DNA from: an uncultured Sulfitobacter sp.
GTDB taxonomy: Bacteria > Pseudomonadota > Alphaproteobacteria > Rhodobacterales > Rhodobacteraceae
Length of the DNA stretch: 64,000 nt
Direction of reading: 5' to 3'
Assembly (NCBI GenBank): GCA_947502265.1
Contig: CANMZB010000008.1
Location: 62,001 to 126,000 of the forward strand
Positions 17,161-27,488 of the stretch are shown piece after piece; positions within the stretch are counted from its first letter, which is position 1, and each line of letters begins with the position of its first letter. Position numbers and translations under genes: made by a program. A model generated the notes under the pieces. That model was not told the origin of the DNA. It worked only from the letters and a program-made list of their open reading frames with translations, and ran no database searches.

Positions 17161-17624
17161 CGCGCGCTGCGCGCTGCCATGACCCAGATCAGCGCGAGGC
17201 CAAGCGATATCACCGCGTTCCATCCCGCCATGCTGATTCCTGCAAACTGCCATGCTATTTCGTCGCAGCGCACCAACGGCGCGCCGAGGATCTGGTCGAG
17301 CAGTTGATCGGCGCTCAGGCCGCTGACACCGGTCGAGGAGCACGATGTCGGCCCTTCCCACCAGCTTTGCTCGACCCCGACGTGATAAAATCCGATGCCT
17401 GCCGTGGCCAAAGCCGCCAGCACACCTGCCCATGCCAGTTGTGCGCGGCAGCTGGCCAGCACCAGCACACCGATAACGATAGCCAGCGCATGCGGCCACC
17501 GCTGCCAGAGGCACATCTTGCACGGGGCCATGCCCCCAAGATGCTGAAACCCGTAAGCGCCAAGCAACAATGCCACAGAGCCGAGCGTGGCAAAAAACGT
17601 CCATCTGCGCAGGTTCATAACCAT
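17157..17624 (-). CDS. dsbB: DsbB-type disulfide bond formation protein
   Basis: A 155-residue membrane protein with four hydrophobic helices. Its two cysteine pairs match DsbB: C35/C38 in PCKMCLWQRW, which exchanges electrons with quinone, and C95/C120 in the second periplasmic loop, which reoxidises DsbA. A second ATG two codons in is equally possible. The start lies inside the end of the YqaA-family gene (10-base overlap), so the two are probably co-translated. Confidence 0.85.
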   Translation of the reverse strand: MVMNLRRWTFFATLGSVALLLGAYGFQHLGGMAPCKMCLWQRWPHALAIVIGVLVLASCRAQLAWAGVLAALATAGIGFYHVGVEQSWWEGPTSCSSTGVSGLSADQLLDQILGAPLVRCDEIAWQFAGISMAGWNAVISLGLALIWVMAARSAR

Positions 17625-18193
17625 CTCAATGCCATAAAGCCGCCGATCAGAAACACAACGAACAATGTGAACATAAGCGGCAGGCGTTTTTCAATAAAGG
17701 CGCGGACCGGTGCGCCGAACTTCCACAGCAAAAACGCCACCAGAAAAAACCGCAAGCCGCGCGCGAGAATCGAGGTGGCGATAAAAGTGCCAAGCGGCAT
17801 TCCCGTCCAGCCCGACATGATCGTGATCACTTTGAAAGGGAAGGGGGTAACACCCGCCGTCAACACCGCCCAAAAGCCCAGATCGTTGAACCTTGTGGCG
17901 AATTCGGCCATCGAATCTGCCTTGCCCATCGCCGTCAGAATCGGCGCACCCAACGTCTCGTAAGCGAGCGCGCCAATTGCATAGCCCAACAGCCCGCCCA
18001 GCACAGACGCAAAAAGGGCAACCGCCGCGATGACAAATGCACGGCTGGGCCGCGCGATGATCATCGGAATCATGATCACATCCGGCGGGATCGGAAAAAA
18101 CGAGCTTTCTACAAATGAGACAAGCGCAAGAACCCACAGCGCGTTGCGATGATCCGCCAAGTTTAGCGTCCAGTCATAAAGGCGTTGGATCAT
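17615..18193 (-). CDS. YqaA/DedA-like (VTT domain) membrane protein
   Basis: A 192-residue protein with several membrane segments and the DedA/VTT-like signature FFPIPPDVIMIPMI plus the glycine-rich GGLLGYAIG and a conserved GWTGMPLG near the C-terminal third. YqaA-family members are inner-membrane proteins related to DedA lipid scramblases; their exact role is not established. The start MIQRLYDWTLNLADHR is the first ATG that fits the family length. It is read away from tRNA-Leu and overlaps DsbB. Confidence 0.8.
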   Translation of the reverse strand: MIQRLYDWTLNLADHRNALWVLALVSFVESSFFPIPPDVIMIPMIIARPSRAFVIAAVALFASVLGGLLGYAIGALAYETLGAPILTAMGKADSMAEFATRFNDLGFWAVLTAGVTPFPFKVITIMSGWTGMPLGTFIATSILARGLRFFLVAFLLWKFGAPVRAFIEKRLPLMFTLFVVFLIGGFMALRWL

Positions 18194-18277
18194 CGTTTTG
18201 CGTCCTGATATGGTACAGGTCTCAACACCATGAAGGGGCGTTGGGGTCAAGAGCTTCACGCAACGTTGAATTTGCAC

Positions 18278-18306
18278 TTGCCCCCTGCGCGCGCGCGCGC
18301 TAGATC
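18278..18306 (+). promoter_or_regulatory. tRNA-Leu promoter with alternating GC spacer
   Basis: A TTGCCC -35-like box, exactly 17 bp, then a TAGATC -10-like box, with the tRNA starting 10 bp later. Most of the spacer is an uninterrupted alternating GC run. Confidence 0.5.
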
Positions 18307-18316
18307 GTGCTTCAGT

Positions 18317-18400
18317 GCCCAAGTGGCGGAATGGTAGACGCAGGGGATTCAAAATCCCCCGCCGCGAGGCGTGCCGGTTCGAGTCCGGCCTTGGGTACCA
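18317..18400 (+). tRNA. tRNA-Leu (CAA)
   Basis: An 84-base class II tRNA with encoded CCA. The acceptor stem pairs GCCCAAG with CTTGGGT. The anticodon stem GGGGA/TCCCC encloses TTCAAAA, giving anticodon CAA. The T arm GCCGG-TTCGAGT-CCGGC is intact, and there is a long variable arm as expected for leucine. Confidence 0.97.
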
Positions 18401-18423
18401 AGGGCTTAGCCGATTTATCGGCA

Positions 18424-18470
18424 ACATGACTGTAGTGAGTCCCACATGGGAGTCCTACAGTCATGTTTTA
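18424..18470 (+). terminator. Long terminator hairpin after tRNA-Leu
   Basis: ACATGACTGTAG and CTACAGTCATGT form a perfect 12-bp outer stem. An inner stem GTCCCA/TGGGA(G) tops it, and TTTTATTT follows. It begins 23 bp after the tRNA. The length of the palindrome is unusual for a simple terminator. Confidence 0.7.
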
Positions 18471-18505
18471 TTTCATACTTCATGTTCTCCGCTCCTGAGC
18501 GGATT

Positions 18506-18637
18506 TCAAAAGTGAGCGGCGACTTGCTTTGGCGTGATCCTGCGCCGTGCCAGACTGGCAGAAGCGAGGGTGTCAGCATACGCCGCAAGATAGCTGGCGG
18601 CCGGTTCCGGTTTGACTGGCAGGTTTGCCTCACTGCC
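18506..18637 (-). pseudogene. Possible tyrosine recombinase N-domain remnant
   Basis: In the 335 bp between tRNA-Leu and the RTX gene, one minus-strand frame of about 43 codons reads like protein. It includes NLPVKPEPAASYLAAYA followed by a TLASASLARRR stretch, which resembles the SAM-like N-terminal domain of phage-type tyrosine recombinases (typically LPA-xPE-xVAxYLAA...LARRL). It has no start codon and no catalytic domain, and it ends in a TGA. If the reading is right, this is a fossil of an integrase beside a tRNA gene. The assignment is from memory of the family and is uncertain. Confidence 0.4.
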
Positions 18638-18735
18638 AATACTCTTTGAACGTACATGAAACTTGTATCATTTTGCACAATTGCGCCGCCCCGGATCAAG
18701 GGCGGCGCGTCATATTTCAAGAAGATCTTTATAGG

Positions 18736-20520
18736 TTACGCAAGCAGATCGAAGCTTTCTCCACCGATCACGACATTAATCTCTTCTTGTTGCTGCCCGT
18801 CGATCAGCGCCCAAAGAATCTGCCCTGTCGGCTCGTAGGTGACAAAGGCTTCCTGAACATCGTCGCTCCCCGCATTCGCGGTCTCGGCAAACTGCACCAG
18901 AAAGTCGTCTGCCGTGGCATTGGCATTGCCACCGAAAACGAACACGTCATTTTCGCCGTCGAAGTCCTGGACAAAATCAGTCCCGTGCCCAGCTACCCCA
19001 GCGTGATAGACCCTGTCCGCACCGGTTCCGGTGTTGATCTGGTCGTTGCCAAAGCCACCGTTGAAGAAATCGTCACCATCACCGCCGAACAACATATCAC
19101 CGCTGGCACCCCCCGTCAGAACGTCGTCTCCATCCTGACCCACGAGAGTGTCACCGCCTGCGCCACCGATTGCGATATCGTTACCGGCACCGCCATAGAT
19201 AATATCGGAACCGTTTGCGCCATCAAGGTTGTCGTCGCCCGCGCCGCCATCAATGAAGTCCGCGCCACTACCGGCCTTGATGGTATCGTCACCCGCATCG
19301 CCGCGCAGCGTGTCCGCACCGCTGTCACCGATGAGGATGTCGTTGCCGTCTCCGCCCGAGGCAAAGTCTGCGCCGGTTCCGATGTGCGTGTTCATGAAAC
19401 CGTCATCGCCATCTGCCCATGAACCTACATGAATTTCATCGTTGCCTGCGCCACCAAAGATCACATCGGCCCCATCGGCTGTCTCGTCGAAAGTCTCGCT
19501 TGTCGCGGATGCTACGCGGCTGTCTTGGTCACCGGTGATGATGTCGTCGCCATCGCCGCCGTTGATCGTGTCATTGCCCGCACCACCTGCATAGGCATTG
19601 TCATAGTCATCAATGGTCAATGCACCGGATGCTTTATCATCCGCAGCATTTGTTGCGTTGGTGTCGCGGACACCACCTTCAAGTACATCGGCATCGTTTC
19701 CACCCGACAAAACATCGCGCCCGGAACCACCTTCGAGCAGGTCGTCATTATCACCACCGAGCAAGGTATCGTCCCCGCCGCCGCCATAAATTTTGTCTTC
19801 ACCCGCGCCGCCATTAAACACATCGGCACCATCTGTCAGCGCCGTCGTGATACTGGCCATATCCATCTGGTCATCAAGAATATCAAAAGCTTCCGTGCGA
19901 TCAATCAGCTCGATTTCACCCGCCGCCGCCGGAAGGAGGCCAACCACACCGTCCTGTGTACCGTCCACTTCACCATCGGTGCCTGCCCCGATACCTGTGG
20001 GGACGTCCACACCATGCAAAACAATTTCTCGCAAACTCAGCGGCATCAGGTCAGCCGACGTGTAGTCGTTGCCAAAGGGGCTGAAGAACAAATCGTCGTT
20101 GTCCAGATCGTAGGAGGCAAAAAAGGTCAGATCCCCGTTCGCATCTGCAAAGGGGAGCGCGCCGTCAGAGCCGAGCAAGGTCAGGATGATATCGCCGTAT
20201 TGCCCGAGGCCTTCGAAGACCTCGACCATACCGTCAAGATCTGCGTCATCTTCAAGGGTGGGAGTAGAGGAGTTAGCAGGGTTCATCTCATCGTCGAAAA
20301 GCCCGTGAATGTGCTGCGCGTGCTGCACATCTGGTGCCAAGCCTTCTGCCGAAAGAGAAATATTGAGAATGCGGGAGTCGTTGTCGTCGCTACCGATTGC
20401 AAGGATCGCGGAGCCATCGACCCCGGAAGAATTGAGCGCTGAAAAGTTAACCGCGTATAACTCAGCGGCATTATCAATGAACGACGAAAACGATGTGAAG
20501 TTGGTGCCTGGATTAGCCAT
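18736..20520 (-). CDS. Secreted RTX calcium-binding repeat protein with CHRD-like N-domain
   Basis: A 594-residue acidic protein with no classical signal peptide, as expected for type I secretion. Residues about 20-170 resemble a CHRD domain (SLSAEGLAPDVQHAQHIHG and later FFASYDL). From about 220 to 520 there are many nonapeptide GGxGxDxxx repeats (for example GGAGNDTINGGDGDD), which fold into a calcium-bound beta roll. The C-terminal 75 residues lack repeats and probably carry the secretion signal. GAGAG precedes the chosen ATG (MANPGTNFTSF), with a poly-A stretch between. No type I transporter genes are in the window. Confidence 0.88.
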   Translation of the reverse strand: MANPGTNFTSFSSFIDNAAELYAVNFSALNSSGVDGSAILAIGSDDNDSRILNISLSAEGLAPDVQHAQHIHGLFDDEMNPANSSTPTLEDDADLDGMVEVFEGLGQYGDIILTLLGSDGALPFADANGDLTFFASYDLDNDDLFFSPFGNDYTSADLMPLSLREIVLHGVDVPTGIGAGTDGEVDGTQDGVVGLLPAAAGEIELIDRTEAFDILDDQMDMASITTALTDGADVFNGGAGEDKIYGGGGDDTLLGGDNDDLLEGGSGRDVLSGGNDADVLEGGVRDTNATNAADDKASGALTIDDYDNAYAGGAGNDTINGGDGDDIITGDQDSRVASATSETFDETADGADVIFGGAGNDEIHVGSWADGDDGFMNTHIGTGADFASGGDGNDILIGDSGADTLRGDAGDDTIKAGSGADFIDGGAGDDNLDGANGSDIIYGGAGNDIAIGGAGGDTLVGQDGDDVLTGGASGDMLFGGDGDDFFNGGFGNDQINTGTGADRVYHAGVAGHGTDFVQDFDGENDVFVFGGNANATADDFLVQFAETANAGSDDVQEAFVTYEPTGQILWALIDGQQQEEINVVIGGESFDLLA

Positions 20521-21058
20521 TTTTTTGATCTCTCTATTTGGTTTCAATATGACTAGTCACGTATTGAGTTCGAGATAGTTTCAAAAAAATATGGAAATAG
20601 TCTCTTATCTGGTTTCAGGGCAACGTCGTTAACGCACACGACCACTACGCAAAGCCTCTTCATTGACCTGCAACCGCCAGTGTTGAATGGTCGGGCAAAA
20701 CCTGTTGGGACTACAGGCCCGGCAATCGCCCGGGCCTTGAGGCTTGAGGGGATACTAGACCAGTACAAGGAAAAGAGCCCCCGTGACCCGACCATGGCTG
20801 AAAAATTCAACGCCTGCCATTTTGCAGGTTACAAAGAACACGTCAGCAATCTGATCATCCGTGTATCGCTAGAGACGATGACGATTACCGAAGCGATGAA
20901 AGCTGCAAAGCGGGATGATATTGAGGCGAGATAGCATGTTCTCATGGCTCAAGGCAAAGCAGACCGGCCCAAGACGGGTGTGACCAACATGTGTGACAGG
21001 GATTTTGGACCCTTCACTTTTACAATGGATTCAGGAAATTACATGGCATTTATGTAAC
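20521..21058. other. Intergenic region between RTX gene and tRNA-Ser
   Basis: This 538-bp stretch holds the AT-rich promoter side of the RTX gene (20521-20640) and one possible small gene on the plus strand. The final 120 bp before tRNA-Ser show nothing recognisable. Confidence 0.4.
20680..20934 (+). CDS. Hypothetical 84-residue protein
   Basis: A GTG-started frame whose C-terminal half looks coding (AEKFNACHFAGYKEHVSN, then LETMTITEAMKAAKRDD). The frame stays open upstream of the GTG (reading FIDLQPPVLNG), so the true start may be earlier or the gene may be a truncated remnant. There is no good ribosome binding site and no recognisable domain. It lies between the RTX gene and tRNA-Ser, in a tRNA-flanked accessory-looking stretch. 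I cannot assign a function. Confidence 0.35.
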   Translation: MLNGRAKPVGTTGPAIARALRLEGILDQYKEKSPRDPTMAEKFNACHFAGYKEHVSNLIIRVSLETMTITEAMKAAKRDDIEAR

Positions 21059-21148
21059 TGGCGGAGAGACAGGGATTCGAACCCTGGGAAGGCTTGCACC
21101 CTCAACGGTTTTCGAGACCGCCCCGTTCGACCACTCCGGCACCTCTCC
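21059..21148 (-). tRNA. tRNA-Ser (CGA)
   Basis: A 90-base class II tRNA including CCA. The acceptor GGAGAGG pairs with TCTCTCC, and the anticodon loop CTCGAAA gives anticodon CGA. It has a long variable arm, and the T arm AGGGTTCGAATCCCT is intact. It is read away from the DUF2059 genes. Confidence 0.96.
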
Positions 21149-21290
21149 GCGGGGGTCTGGTGCGTTCGTTTAGTCGGGATTTCTGGCAAGGACAAGCCCC
21201 GCTTTGCGCAAGTTTGCCGTCACACGGATTTTTCATTGCAGCGCCGCGCAGAAGGCTTACTTTGACCGCCAAAGCCCGAAAGGATACTCT

Positions 21291-22121
21291 ATGCGACTGA
21301 TACAGCAGCTTCTGGTCGTACCGGCCATCGTTTTAATGGCGGTGGCCATGCCCGCCAAAGCGGCCGAACGCGCAAGCGTCGTGGCTTTTCTGGAAGTTAC
21401 GGGATTTGACGTGGCGCTGGAAAGCATCAGGCTTTCTGCGGATGCGGCGCCGCAAATGTTGGGGATTGAGGCGGAGGATTTCGGGTCTGAATGGCAGCGG
21501 CTGGTGCGCGACGTGTTCGACACCGATCTCATGCACGACATGGCCATCGAAATCCTGCAAGAAACGCTGGACGAAGAGCTGCTGGCCCATGCGGCGCAAT
21601 TCTACGCCTCTGATCTGGGGCGGCGGCTGGTCGAGACCGAGAACCGCTCGCATATGATCGAGGAAGACGGGCTGAAGTCCGAAAGTGGCGGGCAGATCAT
21701 CGAGGGGCTGCGGGGCATCGACTCGCCGCGCATCGCCAATCTCGAGCGGTTGAATGCGGCCAGCGGGAGCGAGGATGCCTCGGTTCAGGCTATTCAGGAG
21801 GTGCAGATCCGGTTTCTGACGGCCGCCGCCGCCGCCGGGGTGATAGAGATGCAGATGGATGAACCGGACCTGCGCGAAGCCCTGCGCACGCAAGAGAAAG
21901 ACCTGCGGGCCAGCTTGCGCCAAAGCGCGCTGGAGGGGTCTGCCTATACCTATCAAGCGTTTTCGGATGCCGAACTTGTCGCTTATACGCAGGCGCTTGA
22001 GGAACCAAAGATGCAAAAGGTGTACGCGTTGATGAACGCCGTTCAGTATGAAATCATGGCCAACCGCTATGAGGCGGTGGCCGAGCGGCTGCGCGTGATG
22101 CAGCCCAGTCAGGATTTGTAA
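21291..22121 (+). CDS. DUF2059 domain exported protein, first copy
   Basis: A 276-residue protein with a Sec signal peptide (MRLIQQLLVVPAIVLMAVAMPAKAA split by a charged start; predicted cleavage after AKA). The mature part is all helical and acidic, with the DUF2059 pattern ALxFYxSDxGRRLVE seen here as AAQFYASDLGRRLVETE. The function of the family is unknown; it is periplasmic by signal. AAGGA lies 7 bases before the ATG. Its stop overlaps the ATG of a second member of the same family, so these are tandem paralogues in one operon. Confidence 0.8.
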   Translation: MRLIQQLLVVPAIVLMAVAMPAKAAERASVVAFLEVTGFDVALESIRLSADAAPQMLGIEAEDFGSEWQRLVRDVFDTDLMHDMAIEILQETLDEELLAHAAQFYASDLGRRLVETENRSHMIEEDGLKSESGGQIIEGLRGIDSPRIANLERLNAASGSEDASVQAIQEVQIRFLTAAAAAGVIEMQMDEPDLREALRTQEKDLRASLRQSALEGSAYTYQAFSDAELVAYTQALEEPKMQKVYALMNAVQYEIMANRYEAVAERLRVMQPSQDL

Positions 22122-22930
22122 TGCAGCGTTTTCTTGTTGCCGTCGTTATCATGTTGAGCGCTCTACCGCTTTGGGCGGGCGCACGGCATACCGTTCTGAT
22201 GGATGTTATGGAAATCCGCGAGCTTAGCGGTATTTTGCATAGCGAGGGGATCGAGTTTGGCGCAACGCTCAACCGTGACTGGCTGAACGGGCAGGGTGGC
22301 CCCGCCTGGGAACAGCAAGTGGCCCGTATTTACGACCCAGAGCGCATCAGCGAAGGCATTCGCGCCGGATTGGAACCCGCGTTGGAGGGGGATGTTCTGG
22401 AAGAGGTGATCGCCTTTTTCGCCGCAGATCCGGGGCGCCGCATTATCAAGCTGGAGAATTCCGCCCGCGCGGCGTTGTCCGATCCCGACGTGGAGCAGGC
22501 CGCGCGCGAGCGGTTTATTGCTTTGCAAGGGGATGATGATCCGCGCCTTGTGCAGATCGAGCGGATGATCGAAGCTGGCGATCTGATTAACCGTAATGTG
22601 ACCTCGGCGCTCAATTCCAACTACCGGTTCCTGCGGGCTTTGGTCGATGGCGATGTCTATGCCATGAGCGACACTGAAATCCTCAACGATGTGATGTCCG
22701 AGCGCGACGACATCGCCGTTGACACCGAAGGCTGGCTGGGGGCCTTTATGCTTTTGGCGTATAGCCCGCTGAGTGATGACGAGCTTGAAGCTTATGTCAT
22801 GTTCTCCGAAAGCCGCGCAGGCGTGGCGCTCAATACAGGGCTGTTCGCGGGTTTCGATCCGCTTTACGAAGACATCTCTTATGCTTTGGGCCGCGCGATG
22901 GCGACGAACATGGTTGCCGAAGAGCTTTAG
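22121..22930 (+). CDS. DUF2059 domain exported protein, second copy
   Basis: A 269-residue protein with a short Sec signal (MQRFLVAVVIMLSALPLWAG). The fold and order match the gene before it, including AFFAADPGRRIIKLENSARA in place of the FYASDLGRRLVE motif. It starts at a TAATG overlap, so it is translationally coupled. By eye the two copies share pattern more than identity, which suggests an old duplication. The function is unknown; two periplasmic paralogues may form a heteromer, which is inference only. Confidence 0.78.
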   Translation: MQRFLVAVVIMLSALPLWAGARHTVLMDVMEIRELSGILHSEGIEFGATLNRDWLNGQGGPAWEQQVARIYDPERISEGIRAGLEPALEGDVLEEVIAFFAADPGRRIIKLENSARAALSDPDVEQAARERFIALQGDDDPRLVQIERMIEAGDLINRNVTSALNSNYRFLRALVDGDVYAMSDTEILNDVMSERDDIAVDTEGWLGAFMLLAYSPLSDDELEAYVMFSESRAGVALNTGLFAGFDPLYEDISYALGRAMATNMVAEEL

Positions 22931-22952
22931 TGTACTGCGTGTGCGCTAGCGC

Positions 22953-22981
22953 TTGACTTGGCGGCGCGATGCGCACATAAG
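22953..22981 (+). promoter_or_regulatory. Promoter for rplU-rpmA
   Basis: TTGACT, a 17-bp spacer, then CATAAG, lying about 135 bp before the rplU start codon. A strong sigma-70-type match for this GC-rich genome, leaving a leader of about 130 nt. Confidence 0.55.
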
Positions 22982-23119
22982 CCCCCCACTGTACGGGAAT
23001 CTTTTCCGCGCAGCGATATATCAATGACGCCCAAGGGCGCGCTGTTCGACGGTGAAGCGCAGCTTCGCAAACGCCCGAAGACGGGGGCCACAGAACGCGG
23101 AAAATGTGAAGGAAGACCT

Positions 23120-23779
23120 ATGTTTGCGGTCCTGAAAACAGGCGGTAAGCAATATAAAGTTCAGCCCGGCGATATGCTTCGGGTGGAACGTATTGCGGCC
23201 TCTGCCGGTGAAACCGTTCAATTCAACGAAGTTCTGATGATCGGCGGCGACGATCCAAAAGTCGGTGCTCCCCTGATCGAAGATGCCGGCGTTCAAGCCG
23301 AAGTTGTCGACCAGATCAAAGGCGAAAAGATCATCCACTTCGTCAAGCGTCGCCGGAAGCACTCGTCCAAGCGGACCAAAGGCCACCGTCAGAAGCTGAC
23401 GCTCGTCAAGATCACAGAGATCATGACGTCGGGCGCAGGCAAATCGGGTGTATCCGCTGCCGTTGGCACCGGTTCCGTTTCCGCAGCAGCGGTTGCAGCC
23501 ATCACAGGCCGTTCGGCCGATGCAGCACCCGCGAAGAAGACCAAAGCCGCGCCAAAGACCAAGAAGGCCGCGGCAACAGACGGTGATGATCTGTCCCAGA
23601 TCAGCGGCGTTGGTCCGGTTATCGTTGGCAAGCTGAACGGTGCGGGCATCACCACTTTCGCCCAGATCGCAGCCTGGACAGATGCGGATGTGGAAGAGAT
23701 CGAAGAGAAACTGTCATTCAAAGGTCGTGTCGGTCGTGAAGACTGGATCGCACAGGCCACCGAATTGGCTAAAGGCTAA
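23120..23779 (+). CDS. rplU: Ribosomal protein L21 with C-terminal helix-hairpin-helix domain
   Basis: A 219-residue protein, about twice the usual length. Residues 1-103 are normal L21 ([14 protein letters not shown], then [18 protein letters not shown], which binds 23S rRNA). Residues 104-155 form an alanine/lysine-rich linker. Residues 156-219 read like a helix-hairpin-helix tail ([20 protein letters not shown]). This extended L21 is common in Rhodobacterales. GGAAG precedes the ATG. It is the first gene of the rplU-rpmA operon, with a promoter near 22953. An upstream start in the same frame would add unrelated residues. Confidence 0.95.
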   Translation: MFAVLKTGGKQYKVQPGDMLRVERIAASAGETVQFNEVLMIGGDDPKVGAPLIEDAGVQAEVVDQIKGEKIIHFVKRRRKHSSKRTKGHRQKLTLVKITEIMTSGAGKSGVSAAVGTGSVSAAAVAAITGRSADAAPAKKTKAAPKTKKAAATDGDDLSQISGVGPVIVGKLNGAGITTFAQIAAWTDADVEEIEEKLSFKGRVGREDWIAQATELAKG

Positions 23780-23790
23780 GGAGAGACCAG

Positions 23791-24060
23791 ATGGCACATA
23801 AAAAAGCAGGCGGTTCATCCCGTAACGGGCGCGACTCAGCTGGTCGTCGCCTTGGTGTAAAGAAATACGGCGGCGAACTTGTTGTTCCCGGCAATATCAT
23901 CGTGCGTCAGCGCGGGACCAAATTCTGGCCCGGTGAAGGCGTTGGCATTGGCAAGGATCACACGATCTTTGCGACCGTCGATGGCAATGTTTCATTCCAC
24001 AAAGGTCTGAAAAAGCGCACATTCATCTCTATCGTACCGGCGGCCGAGGCCGCAGAATAA
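23791..24060 (+). CDS. rpmA: Ribosomal protein L27
   Basis: An 89-residue 50S ribosomal protein near the peptidyl transferase centre. It begins [16 protein letters not shown] and contains [21 protein letters not shown], the family core. It lies 11 bp after rplU with a clear GGAGAG binding site. Length and sequence are normal. Confidence 0.98.
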   Translation: MAHKKAGGSSRNGRDSAGRRLGVKKYGGELVVPGNIIVRQRGTKFWPGEGVGIGKDHTIFATVDGNVSFHKGLKKRTFISIVPAAEAAE

Positions 24061-24088
24061 GCCGTACCTCAGTGATGAAGCAAAATCA

Positions 24089-24121
24089 GGGATCGGTGGA
24101 AACGCCGGTCCCTTTTCGTTT
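24089..24121 (+). terminator. Intrinsic terminator after rpmA
   Basis: Stem GGGATCGG/CCGGTCCC (one G-T pair) with an 8-base loop, followed by TTTTCGTTTTT. It closes the rplU-rpmA operon. Confidence 0.85.
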
Positions 24122-24197
24122 TTCCAACGCGCCTTGCAGCCACATCTGCAAAAAGGAGTGGCCCCATGATATCCAGTTATAAAAGAGCGGCTCATCC

Positions 24198-24800
24198 GTG
24201 AGCGTTGCATTGCTCCCGCTGGCGGTTTTCGCCGCGAGCCAGATCGGCACGCCGGGCCCAGCCAATCTGGCGCTGATGGCCACCGGAGCGCGCTTTGGTT
24301 TGCGCGCCGCATTGCCGTTTGTGGCAGGCGTCGCATTGGGCAAACAGCTGATTATCTGGCCTGTGGGTTTCGGTTTGATGGAGCTGGCAGAAACAGCCCC
24401 CGCTGTGTTTACCACGCTCAAATATGTATCCGCCGCCTACATCATCTGGCTCGCATGGAAGGTCGCCAATCTGCGCCTCGGTGGGCGTGATACCAAGGCG
24501 ACGGTGCCCGGCTTTGCCGCAGGGCTTGTCGTGCATCCGCTTAACCCCAAGGCATGGGCGATGATCGTGGGTAGTTTTACCGCCTTTGTGGGCCCCGATA
24601 CTTCGGCGCTGACAGCCACCGCAACAATCGCAGCGGTGCTTCTGGCTTGCCAGTTGGTCATGCATCCGCTCTGGACGCTGGGCGGGCAAGCTATTGCCAG
24701 CACAGTTGCAGGCACCCGCGCGGAACCTTATCTGATGTGGACCCTTGCAGCCCTTACCGTTGCATCGGTTTTGTTTGTTCTCTTTCTGGGAGGATCGTAG
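24198..24800 (+). CDS. LysE-family amino acid exporter
   Basis: A 200-residue inner-membrane protein with about six hydrophobic segments. The TPGPANLALMATGARFGLRA segment near residues 18-37 is the signature of the LysE/RhtB exporter family, which exports amino acids or related small molecules. The start is GTG (protein MSVALLPLAVF); the ribosome binding site is not strong. The substrate cannot be told from sequence. It is followed closely by a GNAT gene, separated by only 2 bp, so the two may form a small unit. Confidence 0.85.
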   Translation: MSVALLPLAVFAASQIGTPGPANLALMATGARFGLRAALPFVAGVALGKQLIIWPVGFGLMELAETAPAVFTTLKYVSAAYIIWLAWKVANLRLGGRDTKATVPGFAAGLVVHPLNPKAWAMIVGSFTAFVGPDTSALTATATIAAVLLACQLVMHPLWTLGGQAIASTVAGTRAEPYLMWTLAALTVASVLFVLFLGGS

Positions 24801-24802
24801 GG

Positions 24803-25339
24803 ATGGAAACAATTTCTCAACAACCAACGCTGGTGACTGACCGTTTTGTGCTTCGCCCTGTGCGCCGCTCCGATCTCACGCGGATCGAACATTATGCCTC
24901 CGACGTTCGCGTCGCGTCCCGTACCGTGCGCATCCCGCATCCGCTCCCTCCCGGAGCCATCGAGGGCTTCATCGAGCGCGCTTTGAAGCAAGAGCGTGAC
25001 GAAGATGTCTGGGTGATGGACGGGGGCGAGCCGAACGGATCCGAGGTTATGGGGGTAATCAGCCTTATCCGGCTGGACCGTAACCAATCTGAAGTCGGGT
25101 ATTGGGTCGCACCGCCGTTCTGGGGCACGCATGTGGCCTCTGATGCGGTGAATGCGCTGGTCACCAGTAATCCGCTTGGCCACGATACGATGTTCGCATC
25201 TGTCTTCCATGACAACCCGGCCTCTGCCAAAGTGCTTATCAATGCGGGCTTTCAATACCTTGGCGACGCCGAGATGTACTGCCTTGCCCGCGCCACCACT
25301 GTGCCGACCTGGACCTACAGCAGAAAATTGCTGCGCTAG
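24803..25339 (+). CDS. GNAT acetyltransferase (RimJ/RimL-like)
   Basis: A 178-residue protein starting METISQQPTLVTDRFVLRPV, the usual start of RimJ/RimL-like acetyltransferases. VGYWVAPPFWGTHVASDAV (about 95-113) is the acetyl-CoA binding and conserved WxxP/YWGxG-type region, and NPASAKVLINAGFQYLG (about 140-156) is the C-terminal family motif. Such enzymes acetylate N-terminal or small-molecule amines. The specific substrate is unknown. Confidence 0.85.
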   Translation: METISQQPTLVTDRFVLRPVRRSDLTRIEHYASDVRVASRTVRIPHPLPPGAIEGFIERALKQERDEDVWVMDGGEPNGSEVMGVISLIRLDRNQSEVGYWVAPPFWGTHVASDAVNALVTSNPLGHDTMFASVFHDNPASAKVLINAGFQYLGDAEMYCLARATTVPTWTYSRKLLR

Positions 25340-25354
25340 AATACTTTAGGATAG

Positions 25355-27486
<2,132 letters not shown>

Positions 27487-27488
27487 GT

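Noticed and set aside
19000..19860. Regularly spaced short repeats that could suggest a CRISPR array
   Set aside because: The periodicity of 27 bp is that of RTX nonapeptide codons in an open frame, with no direct-repeat/spacer structure.
18625..20442. Repetitive plus-strand frames opposite the RTX gene
   Set aside because: Their valine/isoleucine repeats are the complement of the GGxGxD codons. They are not transporters or adhesins.
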